Shown here: in pieces, positions 56,886 through 64,000 of the stretch | Numbering within the stretch: position 1 is the first letter of the stretch | How the letters are laid out: the number at the start of each line of letters is the position of its first letter | Source of the DNA: Notamacropus eugenii | Lineage: Eukaryota; Chordata; Mammalia; Diprotodontia; Macropodidae | Assembly: GCF_028372415.1 (NCBI RefSeq) | Contig: NC_092872.1 | Span: forward strand, 12,374,979-12,438,978 | Direction of reading: 5' to 3' | DNA: 64,000 nucleotides | Notes under the pieces: model-generated | What the model was told of the DNA's origin: nothing | Seen by the model: only the letters and a program-made list of their open reading frames with translations | Database searches by the model: none | Translations under genes and position numbers: made by a program

Positions 56886-58440
56886 ATTTTTTTTTTTTTT
56901 TGCCCAACCAAACCCAGATACCATTTATTACTCTGTGCAGGAAGGATTGGGAAGGCAAGAAAATGTGGTTGGTCATTTAGTCTTTGAGCTGGGCAGTACT
57001 CAGTACTGTAGTGGTGAGGTTTGAAGGGGCCCTCTCTGAGGAGGCCCAGATACTGGGACTTTTTCCATCAGCTTGGTTAGCTTCACATTCAGTTTGCCAA
57101 GGTGGGCCTCAGCCACAGCTTCATCTAGCTTCTTGGGAAGGAAGTGTACTCCCACAGGGTCCTTGTCCGAGTGGGTCCACAGCTCAATCTGGGCCAGTAC
57201 CTGGTTGCTGAAGGAATTGCTTATCATAAAGCTGGGATGGCCCATAGCACAGTCCAGGTTGACTAGGTAGCCTTCTGCCAGCAGGATGATCCACCACCCA
57301 TTCTTCAGCTTATAAAAGTCCACCTGAGGCTTCACATTCACCTTCTCCACAGAATTTTGATTCAGCCACTTTACATCTATTTCCTCATCAAAGTGGCCAT
57401 TGTTACATACTACGGCATCATCCTTCATCTGTTCAAAGTGCCTGCCCAAGATGATGTCCATGCATCCTGTGGTGGTGACAAAGATGTTTCCCTCTTTGCA
57501 GGCCTCATCCATGGTAGTCACCTCATAGCCCTCCATAGAGGCCTGCAGTGCATTGATGGGGTCTATCTCTGTGATGATTGGGCACCAAAGCCCCGAAGGG
57601 CTTGAGCACAGCCCTTACCAGCATCACCATAGCCTGCCGCCACAGCCACCTTGTCTGCAGTCATCACATCTGTGGCTCATTTGATGCTCTCAATGAGGGA
57701 CTCACGGCAGCCATACAGGTTGTCAGACTTGCTCTTGGTAACAGAATCGTTCACATTGATGGCTGGCACTTTCAGAACTCCGTTGAGTTTCATCTTGTAT
57801 AGATTATGGATATACCTGTGGTGGTTTCCTCTGAGATGCCTCTGATACCCTTTAGGGGCTCAGGGTATTTGGTGTGAATGAGGTTGGTGAGGTCCCCACC
57901 ATCCTCCAGGATCATGTTGAGGGGCTGCCCATCCTTGAAATCGAGGGTCTCCTCGATGCACAAGAGATATTCCTCATCAGTCTCCCCCTTCCAGGCGTAC
58001 ACAGGAATATCAGTTTTGGCAGTGGCAGCTACTGCCTGGGCCTGGGTGGAGAAAATATTGCAGCTGGACAGCTGGACCACTGGACCACTGGACCTCATTT
58101 CCCAGGGCCACCAGTGTCTCAATAAGAACAGCTGTTTCCATGACCATGTGAAGGCAGCCAGCAGTCCAGGCACTCTTCAGTGGCTTGGAGGCTGAGTACA
58201 TCTCTCAAAGTTTCATCAGGCCAGGCATCTCATTCTCTATTATGTCCAGGGCCTTGCGTCCCCAGGCAGCAGGTTGATGTCAGCGACTTTGTAGGACAAT
58301 TTGTCAAACATGTTGTGGCCTCATTTGCAGTTACTTAATGACTTAGCAAAGACCACTATGCAGAGACTTCAGGGATGGGGGTGATGGGGCCTCAAAAAGG
58401 CTGAGGCAGGGCAGCACCAGGAGGGCAAAAAATAATTTTT
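56886..58440 (-). pseudogene. AHCY: AHCY (adenosylhomocysteinase) processed pseudogene
   Basis: Intronless, near full-length copy of S-adenosylhomocysteine hydrolase, antisense within PTPN23 intron 1. Start near 58311 (FDKLSYKVADI), then [74 protein letters not shown] (NAD-binding loop, V to A), [39 protein letters not shown] and [17 protein letters not shown]. Several frame changes and stops, for example around 57,600-57,700 and 57,800, plus a small expansion of tggtccag near 58,070-58,095, rule out a working enzyme. It has a 3' UTR with AATAAA (on the minus strand, about 56,922) and a 16-base A-tail (T-run at about 56,887-56,902). The 5' limit beyond 58,320 is approximate. Confidence 0.93.
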
Positions 58441-59459
58441 AAAGGACTTCATACAAGTCTGATTATGTTAGAAGAGATTCCTAACTATCAGCATGTGAAC
58501 TTTTGAAATAAATACTTTTTGATAACTGCATTTCAACATAATCGGTTTCCTTTGTAATCCTATTTATTTAAACACATTCTGAGAAAGGATTCATGGGCTT
58601 TATCCAGCTGCCACAGGGCTGCACAACACATCATCACATTTCTCTTCAGTATTTCACCGTGACACAAGAGAGGAAGCAGAAAAGTTAAAAGTAACACAGC
58701 AGGAGCCTTCTAGTAGACAAGGAATCCTAGAAACAGCTAGTGAGGCTGGTGCTTTTATTAGCTTTACTGTCCTAAGCAGGATGACTAGACTGTGGTTATG
58801 ATGAAGAGGGAAATCTAGAAATGCAGTCAGTGAGGCAAGATGTTCAAACTGAGAGGTATACAGGAAATGAGATTAAGGGAACATCTCTCATCTTATGCTT
58901 CCACCAGAAATTCATTGAGTGAATTAATAGAGTGGAATCCCAAAACTACTTAAAGTATTCATTGTCTCAGTTTCTCTGTCTCTTCTGTAGCTGAATGTGG
59001 TAAGTTAAAAGCACATACAACTCCAGTTCATTATAGTTCGATCTGGCTGTAAACTAATGATGGCCTAGCCAAGGGTGATAGCAGAAGGAATGGAAAAATC
59101 AAAATGGCTGTGAGAGTTAATATAAGGGAGAAACCAGGATTTGATAACTGACTAGATATGAGAGGTGAGGGTTGAGTATGATCCGTGTTTTGGGAGGGAG
59201 TGTTTGGGAGAAGAGGAATTGACAGAGTAGGAAAGACCTAAGGGAGGCTTTGGTGGGAAAAGTGATGGGTACAGTTTTAGGTGTTTGGAGAGCTGATGGG
59301 TATATCCAGATTGAAATGGCAACTAAGTGTATGTTTACCTTTGTGTATGGAAGTGTATCTCTGAGGCTTGAGATCTGTCTGGGATGACATTCACCAGGCA
59401 GAAAATGGAAAGTGAAAAGAGGAAAGGTAGAGGACAAGTATGCTTAAGAGTCTCAGAAT
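58441..59459. other. Intronic DNA; nothing recognised
   Basis: No exon, RNA gene or clear repeat was identified on either strand. Confidence 0.4.
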
Positions 59460-60960
59460 TGAAAAGGAACTCAGATACCTTCTAGGCCAACCCAGTTACA
59501 ACCTAGGATCCCTTCTGCAGCATGCTTGATAATTGACCACCCAGCTTTTGCATGAAGACTTGAAATGTCCACTTCCCAGGGCAGGCTGTTTTACTTTTGG
59601 ACAGCTCTAATTGTTGGGAAGTTCCGTCTTAAGTTAAAGTTATTTCTTTGTGCCTTCTCCCCATTGTTCTTAGTTCTCTGCTTTGCAGCCAGGCAGAACA
59701 AGTCTAATCCCTCATCTGCGAGCCAGCCTTTCAAATACTGAAAGCTGTTATATCCCTCCAGTCTTCTCCAGGTTAAACAGCCCAAATTTCTTCACCTGAT
59801 TCTCACATGGCATGAACAGGAGGTCCTTTCCCATTCTAGTTGTCCTGCTCTGGATGCCCTTCAGCTTATCAATAGCATTCCTTAAAATGTGGCTTATAGA
59901 ATTGAACTTTGGTGTGTTGTGTAGCAGAGTGTGGGAGGACTGTTATGTCCTTGTTCTTGGACACCTCTCTTAACAACACCTTAGTTTGCATTAGCTTTTG
60001 TGGCTGCTACACCACGTTGTTGACTCATTGAGCTTATAGTCTGCTAAATTCCTCAAGTTTTTTTTTTCAGCTAAATTGCCACCTAGCTATGTCTTCTCCA
60101 TTTTATATGGTGCTTATGAAATGGAGTTTTTCAGCTTGACTTTTGTCTTTGTTCCATTTCATCTTAATTGATTCAACCAAGAATTCTAGACTGTCAAGGT
60201 CTTTTTGAATCCTACCTATCATCCAGTGTGTTAATTATCCCTTACAGTTTTGTGCCATCTGAAAATTTAATAAGTATAAATTACTGATAAATGTTAAATA
60301 GCTAAAATTAAAAACCTAAATTATATCCCATTGTTGATTGCCTTCCAGACTGACATGGAACCATTACTGACTACTTTTGGGTTTTGCCATTGAATCAATT
60401 CCAAATCACCAAGATGTCCTGCCTTCTAGTCTTTACCTCACTATCTTTTATGCTTTGCTAAAGTCCAGGAAAACTGCTATATAACATTCCTGAGATTTAC
60501 CCTTTCAAAAAGTAAATTAAATTACTCTGGCACAGTCTATTCTTGGTGAAGTCTGTTAGCCTCATATTCTGGAAGACTAGGCCACTCCTTTTTCTAGATG
60601 TTCACTAACCATCTCTTCTAGTAATATGTTCTAGAATTTTGCCAGGCATTGAAGTTAAGCTCACTTGCCTGTAGTGCATAGGATCCATTCTCTTCCTTTT
60701 TATGAAAATGAGGACATTGCCATCCTGAAGTCCTGTGATACCTCTCCTTTTCTCCAGAATCTTTTCAGGTATCACTGACAGTAATTCTTTAGTCACATAT
60801 GCCAGTTCTTCACCAGTGCTCAAGGATGTAGGTCATGTGAATTCCTCTGAGGCAGCCAAATATTCTCTTTTCAGATTAATAGGGAGGTAGTATTTGGTCC
60901 AGGGTACATACCAGATTTTGTCAAATCTTCCAGGATTTTTGACACTATCTTACCTAATTT
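59460..60960 (-). repeat. CR1/L3-type LINE 3' region, about 1.5 kb
   Basis: On the plus strand it reads as antisense CR1: 'tctccaggttaaacagccca', 'tgtcctgctctggatgccct', 'cattccttaaaatgtggctt', 'ctgtcaaggtctttttgaat', 'gttttgtgccatctgaaaat', 'gaattttgccaggcattgaa'. The 72-residue frame at 60,605 is a remnant of the reverse-transcriptase end (KRMDPMHYRQVSLTSMPGK, as in LINE polymerases: ..NYRPVSLTSIPGKILE). Confidence 0.8.
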
Positions 60961-61179
60961 CTTGCTAGTGGGGACTTTGACACAGTAACTTTTATTAAGA
61001 TAGTGTCTTCAAAAAAAAATGTCGGAGATCGTTCTAAACTGGCAACTATTGAGTTCTCTTGCCCTGGGTGGGGGTCTCTGGGCTTCTCAGCAAATATCCC
61101 CTGAAATCTGGGCCCAGAGTGAACAGAAGGCAGTGCTTAGTATACTGACAGCTTAAGAAGAAATTGTCCTCTCTAATCG

Positions 61180-61300
61180 ACTGATACTCCTTGAGTACCT
61201 TTTATGTTATAAGCTCTGTGCCAGGTTCTGTGGTAGTAGTATCAGATCGGGCCTTCAAGAAATTTATAAGCTAATTGGGAAAAAATAGGTTAATAATCTC
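61180..61300 (+). repeat. L2-type LINE 3' fragment
   Basis: 'ccttgagtaccttttatgtt', 'agctctgtgccaggttctgt' and 'ttcaagaaatttataagcta'. Confidence 0.55.
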
Positions 61301-61539
61301 AAAAGTTAAAGAGCAGTAAGTAGGAACTGAGCATTAGATGAGTAGTACAAAAGTACAGAGAAGGAAAATATTATTATGAGCTAGAAAAGTCTGGAAATCC
61401 CAGCTTCACAGAGAAGGTAGAAATTGTAGATTATATAAGGGGACTTTAATTCAGTTCTCAAATATTTTTTCCATATTTGCCATGTTCCTAAAGAAAATGC
61501 AGATTAAAACAAACAAATGAGAAGAATAAAGTTTAAAAA

Positions 61540-62345
61540 TTTCTTCTTAAATCTGTAGTTAGAATGGGTCTGTTTTCTCTGAAATTGGATAATATTTTAA
61601 TTGTGGGTCCTTTGGAATTGTCTTGGATCGTGATCTTGATGAGAGTAGCTAAGTCTTTCACTATTGATTATCATTATAATATTGCCATTTCTGTGTGTAT
61701 GTTTTCCTGGCTTTTCTCATTTGACTTTTCATGACTTCATGTAAGTCTTCCAGGTTTTTCTGAAATTATCTCTGTTGTCCTTTCTTACAGCACAATAGTA
61801 TTCCATTCCAGTCATATACCGCAGTTTGTTTAGCCATTCCACAACTGATGCACTTCCCCTTGATTTCCAATTCTTTGCTACCACAAAAAAAGCTGCTATA
61901 AATCTTCTTGTTCAAATAGGTCCTTTTCCCTTTTGTTTCATCTCTTTGGGATATAAACCTAGTATGGTATTTCTGAGTCAAAGGGTATGCATAACTTTAT
62001 AGCCCTTTGGGTAGAGTTCCAAATTGTTCTCCAGAATGGTTGAATCAGTTTGCGATTCCACTGACCAGTGCCTTAGTATCCAATTTTCCCACACTCTGTG
62101 TCACTTTCCTTTTCTGCCATGTTAGCCAGTCTCATAGGTGTGAAGTGGTATCACAAGAGTTTTAATTTACATTTTTCTAATCAGTAGTGATTTAGAGCAT
62201 TTTTTTCATGTGACTATTAATTGATAGCTTTGCTTTCTTCTAAAAACTGCCTGTTCATATACTTTTGTCAGTGAGGGAATAGCTGTCATTTTTATGAATT
62301 TGGCTCAGTTCCCTACATGTTTTCCAATCCTCAAATTTTACCGGA
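61540..62345 (-). repeat. L1 3' region
   Basis: 'gggtcctttggaattgtctt', 'agcacaatagtattccattc', 'agccattccacaactgatgc' and 'ccagtctcataggtgtgaag', the antisense of the L1 end seen on the plus strand at 34,650-35,090. Confidence 0.85.
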
Positions 62346-63740
62346 GACAGGAAACAACTGAGACCTGCTTAGAGAGCTATCAGATAAGTGGAACCTGTTT
62401 AGATTTCACTCTATACTACTGGAGTAACAAGTTTCACAAATTTCTATCCACTGTGTAAGTAAAGGCTTCTCCTCCCTTCCTCTCCCTCCCCAGTTTCTCT
62501 TTCAAATATGTCAACCTCTCATCCCAATATACTGGAATTTGCTGAGCAAATCATTATTTATTCTTTTACTTCCTTTGGTGTGCCACCTAAAGCCCCTGAG
62601 ATTATCTCATCGATAAAAGGCCAGATTTTGGACTCGGTGGTGCCAAAGAACTGTGATTCCTGCCTTAATGCCTCATTATGGTATGGAGGTGACCTTAGCT
62701 TCTTGAAGGCTGTGCTAGTGTAGCACAAACTGTCTAGTTGGGTCAACCATAATAGAAAGGTTCTGTGAATAGTGCTAACTACAGGCTATTTCTTAACTGG
62801 TCTTGTTTAATATGGAATGATCCATCATCATTAGACTGACCATCTGGTATTGAATTCTTTGCCCATGGCAACCCGTGAAAAAAGAAAAATACAAAATGAA
62901 CCTCAGTCTTCTGCAGTTAGTCTCCTTCTTGTGGTGGCATAGGGTAAAAAGAATCAGTTTTTAGGCAGTCTGCAAACATATGGACCTCTAAATGTGACAT
63001 ATTTATCCAGTGACCCAATGAGTAGTCCTAATACTTGGAGAGACCTGGAAAGACTAAATAATTTTTCCCATTCTTGTCATAAAACCAAAGTAGAATAGGA
63101 AATTGCTGCCCAAATGTAATAGCTCAGAGGCTCATCCTAGAATTGCAAATAAATAACAGACAATATTTTGGTTTAAAACTGATTTTATCCTTCATCTAAA
63201 GATAAAAAGAAATTTCATATCATGGGTCATTTAATTATCTCATTCTCCTAACAAGCATTCCCAAAGAATCACTATTAAAATAATCGCATGCAATTGTGAG
63301 TTCCAAATTGATCACAAAACAAATGAAATTACTTATATTTTGGTAGACCAGAAACAAATTTCTATGGCAGGACTGTGAAGGAAATGGTCCCGGAGGGTGC
63401 TGAGGAAAACCAGATTAGGAAGGGCAAGTGAAGGACAATCAAAAGTCTGGACGGGAGACTTGTGCTAGTAGAGGCACAATTTTGAAGATATCAGTTTGTT
63501 TTTAAGCCTTTTACCAAAGTCTGGGGGGAGGGGAGAGAAACAATGTTTAACCTTAATACCCCCCCCAAAAAAAAGAATCCCTAAGAAATTGACAATTACC
63601 AGCTATACATCTTTTTTTGAATCTCTGTAAAATTGCTATGAAAATAATATACATAAAACTGAGGATGTAGAAATGACACCAAAGAAGACCAGATACATAG
63701 AGGACACTCATGCTGGAAGGGACGCTGTTTTAAGGACAAT
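62346..63740. other. Intronic DNA; nothing recognised
   Basis: No exon or clear repeat seen. The 71-residue frame at 62,508 has no family resemblance. Confidence 0.4.
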
Positions 63741-63744
63741 GAGT

Positions 63745-64000
63745 CCTTTTTTTTAACCTACGAGCACTTTAATATTTTATTATATCCACGTAAAAACATT
63801 TTTAAAAAAAAGTTTGAGTTCTAAATTCTCTCCCTTCTTCCCTTCCCCCGCCTTGAAAAGGCAGTTTTTTATGTTATACATGTGCAGTCATGCAAAATAT
63901 ACTTCCATATTAGCCCTGTTGTAAAGAGAAAACAGACCAAAAAACCCAAAACAAAACCAAGAAAAGTAAAGAAAATTTAAAACAAAAAGTATGCTTCAGT
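63745..64000 (-). repeat. L1 3' UTR, runs off the window end
   Basis: 'agttctaaattctctccctt', 'gttatacatgtgcagtcatg', 'caaaatatacttccatatta' and the A/C-rich 'aaaacagaccaaaaaaccc', as antisense of marsupial L1 3' ends. The T-run at 63,747 is the tail. Confidence 0.8.

Larger units (their letters stand above)
42171..64000 (+). other. PTPN23: PTPN23 intron 1 (5' part)
   Basis: Begins at the gtgag donor. No acceptor plus exon matching PTPN23 residues after PAVRK was recognised. Contents are repeats, two LTRs, one processed pseudogene and unassigned single-copy DNA, listed separately. The reading as one intron rests on exon 1 being correct and on the human gene also having a long first intron. 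Confidence 0.7.

Noticed and set aside
42171-64000. PTPN23 exon 2
   Set aside because: No sequence encoding FVLKNYGENPEAY with an acceptor was found; presumed beyond the window.

Overview
The window looks like nuclear DNA of a marsupial. It is AT-rich and crowded with retroposons typical of metatherians: tRNA-derived Mar1-like SINEs carrying the 'ccaagaaaaccccaaatggggtca' type of tail, MIR, L2, CR1/L3, L1 3' ends, half-L1 (HAL1-like) elements and solo LTRs. Only two host genes are supported. The species cannot be named from this sequence.

Layout: (1) 1-14,400 is intergenic repeat DNA (CR1/L3, L1, MIR, L2, a decayed hAT transposon). (2) 14,493-19,689 (+) is a complete four-exon cathelicidin gene, with all introns in phase 0, consensus splice sites, four cathelin cysteines, and a polyadenylation signal at 19,987. 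Its last exon is the highlight. In place of one short peptide it encodes 200 residues: a Gly/Arg-rich cationic block, an acidic spacer, a 36-residue block made only of Pro, Arg, Phe, Gly and Gln that twice contains the PFPRPGP motif of bovine Bac7, and a minisatellite-encoded (Q/L)PGPN repeat tail. (3) 20,000-41,000 is repeat-rich DNA. It holds a processed RCHY1 pseudogene (-) that landed inside a MIR, a decayed 7SL RNA copy, an L1 hit by a SINE that was itself hit by an LTR, and a HAL1-like element. (4) About 41,100-42,640 is a CpG island with NRF1-, ZNF143- and ETS-like sites, leading into the first coding exon of PTPN23 (42,087-42,170, +). (5) 42,171-64,000 appears to be the long first intron of PTPN23. 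No second exon was found. It contains a processed AHCY pseudogene (-), a second HAL1-like element (-) with an LTR and an L1 tail nested in it, a CR1/L3 3' region (-), and L1 ends.

The two genes are linked by position, not function. The cathelicidin is a secreted innate-defence precursor. PTPN23 is a cytosolic Bro1-domain endosomal-sorting protein with a housekeeping-type promoter. Finding them side by side fits the human 3p21.31 region, where CAMP and PTPN23 lie within about a megabase, and (from memory) the chicken cathelicidins next to KLHL18, the neighbour of PTPN23.
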